A DNA stretch of 64,000 bases from Hyphomonas sp. (GTDB taxonomy: Bacteria > Pseudomonadota > Alphaproteobacteria > Caulobacterales > Hyphomonadaceae): contig NZ_PNMA01000006.1 in NCBI RefSeq assembly GCF_013823385.1, positions 1-64,000 on the forward strand, written 5' to 3'. The notes below the pieces were generated by a model. The model was not told the DNA's origin. It did no database searches and was given only the letters and a program-made list of their open reading frames with translations. Numbering within the stretch: the first letter of the stretch is position 1; the number at the start of each line of letters is the position of its first letter. Both the position numbers and the translations under genes were made by a program. Below are positions 29,118 through 37,643 of this stretch, piece by piece.

Positions 29118-30527
29118 TCAGCGGGCCGGTAAAATCACCGCCTCCGGATAGGCGCCCGGCACCATCGGAGTGCCGGCTGCAAAATCGGCGGCCATCTGGA
29201 AATAGCCCGGGGCGATATGGGTGAAATCCCGCGTGCCATCGGGCAGAATGCTGAAGCCCCGCATGCCGTGATCGTAGCCGGGATACTCCGCAAGGGTGAT
29301 CCGGCGGCCTTCATATTGCAGGGTTTTCAGGCGAGAGCGGGTGTAGGTAGGCGGGGCGTCCCGGTCGGCACCTGCGAGGATCCAGAGGACCGGCGCATTG
29401 ACCTGGCGCAGCACGGGTTCGCCCTCATGCCGCCAGCTGGTGCCAACCGAACGCAGCGGACCAGCGACCCGCAACACGACGTCGGAATGCTGCAGGATCT
29501 CGCCGGTGAACTCGCCTTTGACATAGCGATACCAAGGCTCGTTCCTGTAGATTTTCTTCAGGTTTTCAAGCTCGGCAAAGCCTGATTTGAAGTCTGACAC
29601 CATCACGGTGCCGGCGGCGTCCGCCAGCATGCCTGCCGCCATCTGCGCCGCCGGCCCGAAGCCGGCTTCGGCCACATCCTGAATGGTCTGGGCGCGGTTT
29701 TCCGCCAGCGGGCTTTCCAGCAAGCCATAGGAAACGATGACAAAATCCGGCTTCACCGACACCGCCGCCATGGGCGCCACCCAGCCGCCCTGGCTGGCGC
29801 CGTGCAGGCCAAACCGGCCGAGCCTCTGCCCCGCCAGACGGCGCGCTTCAGCCGCCGCAGCGGCCGCATCGGTCGCCAGCAGGCTGAAGTCCTGCGTGTA
29901 GTCACCTTTTGAGGTGCCCGTGCCCCGCTTGTCGTAGATGAACACGCCTACGCCCTGCAGGGGCAGAAGATGCTGGAAGGCATCATGCGCCACCGCCGAA
30001 TACCGCCCGGATCCCTGCACCTGCACCACTACTGGCACAGCCTCAGTGCCCGCCGGCAGGATCAGCCGGCCGGCCAGCTGGGTGCCCCTGGCACCGGTGA
30101 ATACCGTGTCCTGAACCACCACCTCAACCGGGACGGCTGAAGCGCCCTCAAAAAAGGTGAGCCCGCCTTCGCAGGTGAACTCGATCTGCCGGCTTTCAGG
30201 CTGACCGGTCCAGCCCATGTATGCCTTCCAGCCTTCCTTCTCGAAGGCAAACCGCCCCGTCTGGCCGTCCAGCGCGCGCCAGCGCAGCCCGTCCTCGGTT
30301 GGCGTGATGGCGAGCCCGCCGCCATCCTCGAGCCGCCAGCTGCCACCGCAGGCAGGGTCGCCAGCGACGGGGCCAGAGGATAGCCCCGGAATGGACGGCA
30401 TGGCCGGAAGGGCAGGCATTTCCGGAAAGTTCGGCATCCGGCCAGAACAGGAAACCAGCAGGCCGGCCATCAGCGCCGCAGCGAATATGCCGAGCTTTTC
30501 CATGCCCCGAATCCTTATTGTTTCCAT
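29118..30527 (-). CDS. Alpha/beta-hydrolase lipoprotein
   Basis: About 469-residue predicted lipoprotein. MEKLGIFAAALMAGLLVSCSG has a lipobox (LVSC), followed by a proline/methionine-rich linker and an approximately 100-residue N-terminal domain, then an alpha/beta hydrolase domain with IYDKRGTGTSKG, the nucleophile elbow LHGASQGG, an aspartate in LAGADRDAPP and the catalytic histidine in GYDHGM. The layout resembles bacterial serine hydrolases described as CocE/YfhR/BAAT-like. I chose the ATG at 30527 with GGGGG/AAGG upstream; the ATG at 30503 with AAGGA eight bases upstream is equally possible. Substrate probably an ester; not determined. Confidence 0.82.
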   Translation of the reverse strand: METIRIRGMEKLGIFAAALMAGLLVSCSGRMPNFPEMPALPAMPSIPGLSSGPVAGDPACGGSWRLEDGGGLAITPTEDGLRWRALDGQTGRFAFEKEGWKAYMGWTGQPESRQIEFTCEGGLTFFEGASAVPVEVVVQDTVFTGARGTQLAGRLILPAGTEAVPVVVQVQGSGRYSAVAHDAFQHLLPLQGVGVFIYDKRGTGTSKGDYTQDFSLLATDAAAAAAEARRLAGQRLGRFGLHGASQGGWVAPMAAVSVKPDFVIVSYGLLESPLAENRAQTIQDVAEAGFGPAAQMAAGMLADAAGTVMVSDFKSGFAELENLKKIYRNEPWYRYVKGEFTGEILQHSDVVLRVAGPLRSVGTSWRHEGEPVLRQVNAPVLWILAGADRDAPPTYTRSRLKTLQYEGRRITLAEYPGYDHGMRGFSILPDGTRDFTHIAPGYFQMAADFAAGTPMVPGAYPEAVILPAR

Positions 30528-30721
30528 AGCCCTTTCCCCCAGCAATGAAGCCCCTTGGCCGGAAACACAATGATCTGCCGGAAACGCGAATATAAGGCTT
30601 GATTGCCTTAGCGTTATGTCCCGCTCAAATAACAGGTGTGGCGGATGAGGGCGGCCAACGCCCCGCGCAATAGCCACGACAGGGAGGAACAATCCGGCAG
30701 GCTTTCTGCCGGTCGCAGGCC

Positions 30722-31900
30722 ATGGAAGGCGATTCACAATCCTTTGCCGCAGAGACTCAGCCGACCGCCCGGCAGCGCGCGGCTGCGTTTGTCCGGTCGC
30801 GGCGCGGGCGCATGTGGATCGCGGGCGCGGCCGCCCTGATGCTGCTGGTCCTGGGCATCCGTTTCCTGATGGACCGGGGGGCTTACGTCTCCACCTCCGA
30901 CGCCCGCATCGCCGCCGAGATGATTGCCGTTTCCACCGACATTTCCGGGCGCATCACCAGTGTTCAGGTGAAGGAAGGCGACCGGGTATCGGCCGGGGAT
31001 ATTCTTTATACCATTGACGACCGCGAGGCCGTCTTCACGCTGGCGCAGCTGGAGGCGGAAGCCACGCGGCTGCGCGCCGAAATGGCCCGCGAGGAAACCC
31101 GCGCGGGCCTCGCCACCTCCAAGGCCGGCAGCGAGGTTGCCGCGCGCCGGGCCGGCACCGTGTCAGCGGTCGCCAGTGTTGAGGCCGCCCGCTCCAATCT
31201 GGAGATCGCCCAGCGCGACTATGACCGCACCAAGGACCTGTTCGACCGGGGCCTGATGCCGCAATCCAATCTCGACCAGGCCAAGAATGTACTCGACACG
31301 CGCGCCCAGGCCCTGCGGCGCGCGCAGGCAGAGCGGGAAACCGCCGCCGCCGACCACCGCACCGCCAGCATCGTGGGCCAGGAAGTGCGCCTCATCGACT
31401 ATGAGCTGACCGTGCTGCGCGCGGCGCTGGACCAGGCCGAGGCGCGGGTAGAGGCGCAGAAGGTGGTGGTGGAACAGCACACCATCCGCAGTCCGATCGA
31501 CGGGGTGGTGGATGAGCTGTTCTTCGACAATGGCGAGCATTCCCTGCGCGGCTACCGGATGGCCCTGCTGCATGATCCGGACGCTATGTGGGTTTCGGCC
31601 AATATCAAGGAGACCGATATCCGGCATGTGCGCCCGGCTGCGCAAGTGCAGGTGCGCGCTGACAGTGACCCGTCTCACCCCATTTCCGGACGGGTAACCC
31701 GTGTGCATGATGCCACCGTCGGCGAAGCGGCGATGATGCCCAATCCCAACGCCAATGGCGTCTTCACCAAGATCACGCAGCGCATACGGGTGCGGATAGA
31801 CCTGGAGCCGACGCAGGTGGAGCTGCGCCCCGGAACGATGGTGCGGGTGCGCATCCGCAAGACAGACGCGGGCACAGGGGCCGCCGGAGAAACGGCGTGA
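30722..31900 (+). CDS. HlyD/EmrA-type membrane fusion protein
   Basis: 392-residue periplasmic adaptor anchored by one N-terminal transmembrane helix (MWIAGAAALMLLVLGIRFLM). Barrel-sandwich halves (AVSTDISGRITSVQVKEGDRVSAGDILYTID, in parts; HTIRSPIDGVVDELFFDNGEH) flank a long alanine/arginine-rich coiled-coil hairpin, and a beta-barrel domain ends the protein. It overlaps the DHA2 transporter gene by GTGA. Together they would form an EmrAB-type efflux system needing a TolC-like outer-membrane channel, which is not encoded here. Exported substrates are likely hydrophobic drugs or metabolites. Confidence 0.9.
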   Translation: MEGDSQSFAAETQPTARQRAAAFVRSRRGRMWIAGAAALMLLVLGIRFLMDRGAYVSTSDARIAAEMIAVSTDISGRITSVQVKEGDRVSAGDILYTIDDREAVFTLAQLEAEATRLRAEMAREETRAGLATSKAGSEVAARRAGTVSAVASVEAARSNLEIAQRDYDRTKDLFDRGLMPQSNLDQAKNVLDTRAQALRRAQAERETAAADHRTASIVGQEVRLIDYELTVLRAALDQAEARVEAQKVVVEQHTIRSPIDGVVDELFFDNGEHSLRGYRMALLHDPDAMWVSANIKETDIRHVRPAAQVQVRADSDPSHPISGRVTRVHDATVGEAAMMPNPNANGVFTKITQRIRVRIDLEPTQVELRPGTMVRVRIRKTDAGTGAAGETA

Positions 31901-33543
31901 CAATCGCGCCCGGCATTCTGCCCGCTGGCAGGCCCGGCCCTGAACGCAGCCCCGTACCCATCGACATTCCCGCCATGGCGGGGCCATCGGTACGGGCGCA
32001 GTTTGAGCGCTTCGGCGGCATTTATCGCTGGATCCTGCTGTTCACGATGCTGACCGGCTCGATGGCGACCATGCTGGCCGCCACGACGATCAACGTAGCC
32101 CTGCCCGCGATCATCGGCGCCTTTGGCCTTGGCCAGGATCAGGCGCAGTGGATGTCCACCGCGTTCCTCGCCTCTTCCACCATCGCGATGCTGGCGAATG
32201 CCTGGGCGATGGCGACCTTCGGGCCGCGCGCGACCTACACATTCGGCATGATCGTGTTCGTGATTGGCTCCCTGCTCGGCGCGGTGAGCAGCACGCTGGA
32301 ACTGCTGATCCTGTCGCGGGGTCTGCAGGGCATATCGGCGGGCCTGTTGCAGCCGATGTCGATGTTCCTGATCTTCCAGACATTTCCGGACAACAAGCGC
32401 GGCATGGCGATGGGGGTGTTTTCCATCGGCGTGGTGCTGGCGCCCGCCTTTGGCCCGGCGCTGGGAGGGATTGCCGTGGATCTGGCCAGCTGGCGGCTGG
32501 TGTTCGTGGCCACACTCCCCCTCGCCCTGGTTGCCATGGCGATTGCGCCTTTCCTGATGCCGAAGGGAGACCGCAATCCCAATATGCCGCGCCCGCCGCT
32601 GGACTGGCAGGGCCTCAGCCTGCTGGCAATTGCCGTGATCGGACTATTGGCCGCCTTTGCCGGGGGTAACCGGGACGGTTGGGATTCGGACAAGACGCTG
32701 CTGCGCTTTGGCATCGGGATTGTGGCGGGCATGCTGTTTTTCCTGTGGGAACGCGGGCACCCGTTTCCGGCGCTGAACCCCAAGATTTTCACCTATCGCC
32801 AGTTCTGGTCTGCCGGGCTGATCATCTCTGCAACCGGCATTGCGATCTATGGATCAACCTATCTCATTCCGATGTTCGTGCAGCTGGTGCAGGGCTATTC
32901 GCCGACAGCGGCGGGGGTGATGATGATCCCGGCCGGCATTGCCATGATGATCGGCTTTCCGATTGCGGGCCGGTTGACCGACAGGATGGATGCGCGGTGG
33001 CTGCTGGGCTTTGGCATTCTCAGCTTTGCGGTGTCGGCCTGGCTGCTATCACATGTTTCGGCGATGACGCCTTACTGGGTGCTGGTCGGGTGGATCGTGC
33101 TCAGCCGGATCGGGATCAGTTTCTGCATGCCGCCTTCCAACACCACAGCGGCGCGGGCTGTGCCGCCGCATCTGCTGGCCTCGGCAGCGGGCGGGGTGTC
33201 GTTCCTGATGCAGGTGGGCGGCGCATTCGGGGTGAACATCCTGGCCATCATCCTCCAGCGGCGCACGATCTTTCATGGCGACCATCTTTCGGCTGCGCTG
33301 AATGAAACCAATGCCGAGATGATGTACCAACATGCACTGCAGGCGCAGATGCTGGAGGTGCGGGGGATGGCGCAGGTGCAGGCGTTTCAGTCCGCATTTG
33401 GTGTCTTGAATCAGAAGGTTGCCGCAGAGGCGCTGGTCTATGCCTTCCGGGATTGTTTCTTCATCATCTTTGTCTGGTTTGTGTTGGTGCTGGGCGCGCT
33501 TGCCTTGATGCCGAAGCCAAAGATGGTACAGGCGCCCAGCTAG
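31897..33543 (+). CDS. DHA2-family MFS efflux transporter (EmrB-like)
   Basis: 548-residue proton-driven transporter with about 14 hydrophobic segments, as expected for DHA2. Family motifs: LAATTINVALPAIIGAFG in helix 1, QWMSTAFLASSTIAM, and RGLQGISAGLLQPMSM (motif C-like region GVVLAPAFGPALGG further on). The GTG start at 31897 overlaps the stop of the HlyD-type gene. Pairs with that adaptor as an EmrAB-like pump in the inner membrane. No regulator is adjacent. Confidence 0.92.
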   Translation: MTIAPGILPAGRPGPERSPVPIDIPAMAGPSVRAQFERFGGIYRWILLFTMLTGSMATMLAATTINVALPAIIGAFGLGQDQAQWMSTAFLASSTIAMLANAWAMATFGPRATYTFGMIVFVIGSLLGAVSSTLELLILSRGLQGISAGLLQPMSMFLIFQTFPDNKRGMAMGVFSIGVVLAPAFGPALGGIAVDLASWRLVFVATLPLALVAMAIAPFLMPKGDRNPNMPRPPLDWQGLSLLAIAVIGLLAAFAGGNRDGWDSDKTLLRFGIGIVAGMLFFLWERGHPFPALNPKIFTYRQFWSAGLIISATGIAIYGSTYLIPMFVQLVQGYSPTAAGVMMIPAGIAMMIGFPIAGRLTDRMDARWLLGFGILSFAVSAWLLSHVSAMTPYWVLVGWIVLSRIGISFCMPPSNTTAARAVPPHLLASAAGGVSFLMQVGGAFGVNILAIILQRRTIFHGDHLSAALNETNAEMMYQHALQAQMLEVRGMAQVQAFQSAFGVLNQKVAAEALVYAFRDCFFIIFVWFVLVLGALALMPKPKMVQAPS

Positions 33544-33565
33544 GCATTCTCAACAGGCGGCAGCA

Positions 33566-34258
33566 GTGGCGGCGACAGACACTCTCGCGCGGGACCGCGC
33601 GTTCATCGTTGCCAATACGCGGCTGGCGCCGGTGGAGGGGTTGCCGCTGCCGCATCGCAAGCCCTTGGAAACACTGCATATCTGGCAGGCAGACGAGATC
33701 ACGCCGATCTGGGCTGCCACCGAGGCAGACCTTGACCGGCAGGGGATAGAGCCGCCCTTCTGGGCCTTTCCCTGGGCGGGGGGACAGGCGGTGGCGCGGC
33801 TGATCCTGGAGCGGCCGGAGATCGTGCGGGGCAAGCGCGTGCTGGACATCGCCTGTGGCAGCGGGATGGTTGGCATTGCAGCAGCGGCAGCAGGCGCAAG
33901 CGAAGTGTGGGTGAATGACATTGACCCGATCTGCGAGGCCGCCGCGCAGCTGAATGCCGAGGCCAATGGCGTGGCGCTGGGCTGGCTGGCGGGGAACCTG
34001 CTGGATAGTGCCGCCCCGGAGGTGGATGTGATCCTGGCGGGGGATATCTTCTACGAGATGACGATGGCGGCGCGGTTTCTGCAATGGCTGAAGCAGGCGG
34101 CGGCGCGCGGGATTGCCGCCTATGCGGGTGATCCGGGGCGGGCCTATGCGCCGGAGGGCGAGGCCGGGCTGATGGCGGAATACGAGATTGCCACCACGCT
34201 GGAGCTGGAAAGCGTGGCGCAGCGGCGGGCGCGCGTCTGGAATATATCAGTATACTGA
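33566..34258 (+). CDS. Class I SAM-dependent protein methyltransferase, ETFB-lysine-methyltransferase-like
   Basis: 230-residue enzyme. The SAM-binding loop is VLDIACGSGMVGIAAAAAG, and an acidic motif follows in VNDIDPICEAA. The segment PPFWAFPWAGGQAVARLIL and the GDIFYE motif resemble the METTL20/ETFB lysine methyltransferase group, whose bacterial members methylate electron-transfer flavoprotein beta. The start is GTG at 33566, 22 bases after the upstream stop; no strong ribosome site is visible, so a nearby start cannot be excluded. Nicotinamide- or ribosomal-protein-methyltransferase-like function is the alternative. Confidence 0.75.
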   Translation: MAATDTLARDRAFIVANTRLAPVEGLPLPHRKPLETLHIWQADEITPIWAATEADLDRQGIEPPFWAFPWAGGQAVARLILERPEIVRGKRVLDIACGSGMVGIAAAAAGASEVWVNDIDPICEAAAQLNAEANGVALGWLAGNLLDSAAPEVDVILAGDIFYEMTMAARFLQWLKQAAARGIAAYAGDPGRAYAPEGEAGLMAEYEIATTLELESVAQRRARVWNISVY

Positions 34259-34608
34259 TTATTTGGTACAAGTAGGCTCCACCCCTCAGGCGAGGGCGCA
34301 GCTCTTTATCTTTTCCTGGGGCGGTATCTTCCCTCCCTTCTTTTGATCTTCTCTCCAGGCGTTTGACGGCGAGGCCGGTCAGAGTTGTATCGGGGCGGGC
34401 AATATTTTTCTGGTGGCTGGAGGGTATTGTAGGCTGGTTTTCAGGGGGGTGGGTTTGATTTTTTGAGGGCACCGGTTTTTTGGGGGATAAGGCGGGCCGG
34501 CATCGGCGTGTTGATCGGGATGGCGCGGCGGTAGCCTGGGGGATAGCGGCGGCGCGGCCCCCGCAGGAATTTGAGGGACAAGACGGGGCGCCGGCCGCTC
34601 CGGGGGCG

Positions 34609-34724
34609 GACATTGCGTGACACCGCATGGACATTTCCGGACAAATCCGGACAGTTTCGGACATTCCCGGACAGATCTGGACAATTCCGCGCCATCCCTG
34701 ACACGGTTCTGACCAGCCCTGAAA
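34609..34724 (+). repeat. Helically phased GGACA repeat array
   Basis: GACA units start at 34609, 34619, 34630, 34640, 34650, 34660, 34670, 34680 and 34700, with degenerate units at 34691, 34711 and 34721. The period is almost exactly 10 bp, one turn of the helix. The core unit is GGACANNTCC or similar. Flanking genes run on the plus strand, so the sense-strand unit is GGACA, as at 8074 and 19606. It has no homology to CRISPR (units far too short, no spacers). Confidence 0.8.
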
Positions 34725-34940
34725 AACGTTACCGGAAAGCCTGGAGCCATTTGCGGGCCGTCCCTCCAGACTCCCGGAGGCGTTCGGGAAGTCTTGCGGC
34801 ACTCTCTTCATACTTCTCCCCGGCGCCGGGCGGGCCGGGCCGCGCCGCGCCGGTCACCGCAGGTTTCATCCGGCGGCCGGTTGCCGGCCCCCGCCCCGCC
34901 CCCGCAGGCCGCCCGTACCTGTTGCAGCAGCAGCCGGTTG

Positions 34941-34962
34941 TTATTGGATAATTGTCCAATAA
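34941..34962. promoter_or_regulatory. Palindrome upstream of the receptor-phosphodiesterase operon
   Basis: Inverted repeat TTATTGGA (34941-34948) and TCCAATAA (34955-34962), with a 6-base centre containing AATT. Size and AT-rich arms fit a dimeric repressor or activator site. It lies 216 bases before the receptor start, which is distant for a simple operator. Confidence 0.45.
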
Positions 34963-35178
34963 GTGAACGGTTCCGCCGCCCCTGCCCGCAGGACGCAAAC
35001 CCAACTTTGAGGCGCAGACCGGCGGTATGCGTGGCTTGTGCGCCACAGCCAGAAATCCGTAAGTATTTAATATTTTCAACGCATTAGTTTCGCAAAACCT
35101 TGATTTGAACGCCCTTGAGGCGCTCGTTAACGACCCGGCAACCGGCGCTCCTCCCGCGCCGTGCAACCGGGGTCTGAC

Positions 35179-37617
35179 ATGAAATTTCGCATCCTTTCCG
35201 CCACTGCCGTTGCCGCACTCAGCGTCTCCGGCCAGCTTGTTGCATATGCTGACGCGCCCGAAGCAGAAGACTCGCGCCGCCTGGAGGTCGTCACCGTCAC
35301 GACCCAGAAGACCGAGCAGGCGCTGATCGATGTTCCGATCAACATCTCCGTGACCAACCAGAACCTGATCGACAAGCTTGCCGCTGACGACATCGAGGAC
35401 CTGGCCAACTTCATTCCCGGCCTGCAGGTGCAGGCACAGAGCCTCAACGCGCCGACCTATTCGCTGCGCGGGGTTGTGGCCGATGGCGGCGCGCCGCGCG
35501 TCGCGATCTTCCAGAACGGCATCTCCATCGGGACGCCGGGCTATGCCACCAGCATCGCGATCTATGACATGGAGCGCGTCGAGGTGGTGAAGGGCCCGCA
35601 GGCAACCCTGTTTGGCCAGGGCGCCCTGATCGGCGGCATCAACTATATCCAGAACCGCGCCTCGACCGAAGGCAATTCCGGCAAGCTGCTGCTGGAAGGC
35701 GGCGACTACAACTTCATCCGCGGCGAAGGCTACTACAACCTGGCGCTGAGCGACACGTTTGCCGTTCGCCTGGCCGGGCAGATCAAGAATGTGGACGGCT
35801 ATGTTCCGAACACGGCCAACTCTCCGGACCTGATGGGCCAGGATACCACCGCCGTGCGCGGCGCCATCCATTGGGAACCCACCCCGGCCATCACCGCCGA
35901 TATTTTCGTCAACTATCAGGAAGACGACTCCACCGGCACGCAGTTCACCTCCGGCTTCTTCCCCGTGAATGGTGTGATTGATCCGTATGGCCCGACGGCG
36001 ATGAACATCAACCCCGATCAGGTGCGCGACAAGCTGGGCAATGACCGCGAGATTTTCGCCACCACGGCAAACCTCGAATTCGCCCTCAACGACGCCTGGA
36101 CGCTGACCTCGCTGACCGACTATCGCGAACTCTCCTCCAACGAGGCCTGGGACTCTGACGGCGCCGCCTTCAACCTGCTGCAATTCTATCAGGCCCGCGA
36201 AGGCGAAGCCTTCAGCCAGGAACTGCGCCTCAACTATGACAATGGCGGCCGCCTGCGCGGCTTCTTCGGCGCCAACTATTTCGACTATGAAACCCGCGAC
36301 AGCCTGACCTTCTCGACCGATGAGGCCTATGCCCAGTCTCTGTTCCTGCCGCAGATCGCAGCGGGCGCTGGGGCGACCGTCGCGCAAATCCGCGGCCTGC
36401 TGATGAGCCAGGGCGTTCCCGGCGCAGCCAATATCGGCAGCTTCCAGACGCCGTTCCAGTATTCGGTGGTTGGCCTGCTGCAACAGGGCGTTCTGATCCC
36501 GCTGAACCCGGCCCATGCCGAACAGTCCAGAACGACCGATGCCCGGACCAGCTATGACGTCTTCGGCGACCTGACCTTTGACGTGACCGACCGGCTCTCG
36601 CTGACCGGCGGTCTGCGCTACACGGTCAACGAGTTGCAAGCCTCTAGCGTCGGCGAACTGCTGCGCGGCAACGCGGCCCTCGGCGGCGTGCGCAACGCTG
36701 TGACCTTTGCGCCGGGCTTCCTGATCAACGCCAACCTGCTGAACAATCCCTACACCGTTTCGGCAGAGCCGGACGGCGCATACACATGGCGTCTCAACGC
36801 GGCCTATCGCGTGTCTGACAATGTGAACACCTGGGTGTCCTATGGCCGTGGCCGCCGCCCGGAAGCCATCTCGATTTCGGGCCGCACGTCTTCCGTGGTC
36901 GACGCAGAGACCCTGGATAACGTGGAAGCCGGCATGTTCGGCCGCTTCTTTGAAGATCGCCTGCAGATGACCAGCTCGGTCTATTATGGCCAGTACGAGA
37001 ACTTCCAGACCAGCCGCTTTGACCCGATCAACGGCGTGTTCGTGGTCGAGAACTCCGGCAACGCAACCCAGTATGGCTTTGAATTCGACGGCCAGGCGCT
37101 GGTGCATGACAATGTCCGCCTGCTGGGCACCTATGCCTACAACTTCTCCGAATATGATGACGAGGACAGCAACGGGAACCCGCTGCAGTTTGCCGGCAAC
37201 AAGTTCCGGATGAGCCCTGTACAGAGCTTCTCGCTGGCAGCTGACATCACCCTTCAGGTTGCCACCGCCGGCACGCTGTCGATCACGCCGAGCTATGTCT
37301 GGAAGAGCAAGCAGTTCTTCGAGGACGATAACGGCTTCGACTATATCGCCAATGGCAGCGGCGGCTTCACCCGTGTCCGCGAAACCTATCCGGACGGCAC
37401 GCCGGTGGTCGAGGAACAGGGCGCGTATGGCCTGGTCAATCTGCGCCTCGGCTTTGACAGCGCGGACGATCGCTGGGGCGTGTTTGCCACCGGTGAGAAC
37501 CTGCTGGACAAGGAATATCTGATCGATGTCGGCAATACCGGTGGCGCCTTCGGCCTGCACACCATCATTCGCGGCAGACCGCAGATCCTGAAAGCCGGCG
37601 CGTACATCAAGTTCTGA
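35179..37617 (+). CDS. TonB-dependent outer-membrane receptor
   Basis: 812-residue receptor. Signal peptide MKFRILSATAVAALSVSGQLVAYA, TonB-box-like VVTVTTQK, plug domain (IPGLQVQAQS, YSLRGVVADGG, VAIFQNGISIGTPG, VEVVKGPQATLFGQGALIGGINYI), then a 22-strand-type barrel ending in the aromatic C-terminus AYIKF. I chose the ATG at 35179 over a GTG six codons upstream because it opens the signal peptide. A lipoprotein glycerophosphodiesterase follows after 26 bases, without a terminator, so the two are probably co-transcribed. The pair may import and cleave a glycerophosphodiester or another phosphorylated ligand; that is inference. Confidence 0.9.
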   Translation: MKFRILSATAVAALSVSGQLVAYADAPEAEDSRRLEVVTVTTQKTEQALIDVPINISVTNQNLIDKLAADDIEDLANFIPGLQVQAQSLNAPTYSLRGVVADGGAPRVAIFQNGISIGTPGYATSIAIYDMERVEVVKGPQATLFGQGALIGGINYIQNRASTEGNSGKLLLEGGDYNFIRGEGYYNLALSDTFAVRLAGQIKNVDGYVPNTANSPDLMGQDTTAVRGAIHWEPTPAITADIFVNYQEDDSTGTQFTSGFFPVNGVIDPYGPTAMNINPDQVRDKLGNDREIFATTANLEFALNDAWTLTSLTDYRELSSNEAWDSDGAAFNLLQFYQAREGEAFSQELRLNYDNGGRLRGFFGANYFDYETRDSLTFSTDEAYAQSLFLPQIAAGAGATVAQIRGLLMSQGVPGAANIGSFQTPFQYSVVGLLQQGVLIPLNPAHAEQSRTTDARTSYDVFGDLTFDVTDRLSLTGGLRYTVNELQASSVGELLRGNAALGGVRNAVTFAPGFLINANLLNNPYTVSAEPDGAYTWRLNAAYRVSDNVNTWVSYGRGRRPEAISISGRTSSVVDAETLDNVEAGMFGRFFEDRLQMTSSVYYGQYENFQTSRFDPINGVFVVENSGNATQYGFEFDGQALVHDNVRLLGTYAYNFSEYDDEDSNGNPLQFAGNKFRMSPVQSFSLAADITLQVATAGTLSITPSYVWKSKQFFEDDNGFDYIANGSGGFTRVRETYPDGTPVVEEQGAYGLVNLRLGFDSADDRWGVFATGENLLDKEYLIDVGNTGGAFGLHTIIRGRPQILKAGAYIKF

Positions 37618-37643
37618 GCCGGAACGGCAAGGAGACAGGTTTC

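Larger units (their letters stand above)
34259..35178. other. 920-base non-coding region with repeats
   Basis: No credible gene in this stretch. It holds a weak hairpin at about 34283-34296 (CCCTC-AGGC-style loop-GAGGG followed by a T-rich run) that may end the methyltransferase transcript, a 10-bp-phased repeat array at 34609-34724, and a near-perfect palindrome at 34941-34962. The last 150 bases are more AT-rich and probably hold the promoter of the downstream receptor. Confidence 0.6.

Noticed and set aside
34609-34724. CRISPR array
   Set aside because: Units of about 10 bp without distinct spacers, and no cas genes in the window.
34441-34811. Short frames on both strands encoding repeated SGN-RNCPDL-type peptides
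   Set aside because: These are translations of the 10-bp repeat array in non-coding DNA; no ribosome site or domain supports a protein.
34729-37560. A very long open frame (over 900 codons) on the minus strand opposite the second receptor
   Set aside because: It is antisense to a clear TonB-dependent receptor with signal peptide, plug and barrel. Its translation has no recognisable domain, and long antisense frames are expected in GC-rich genes with strong codon bias.
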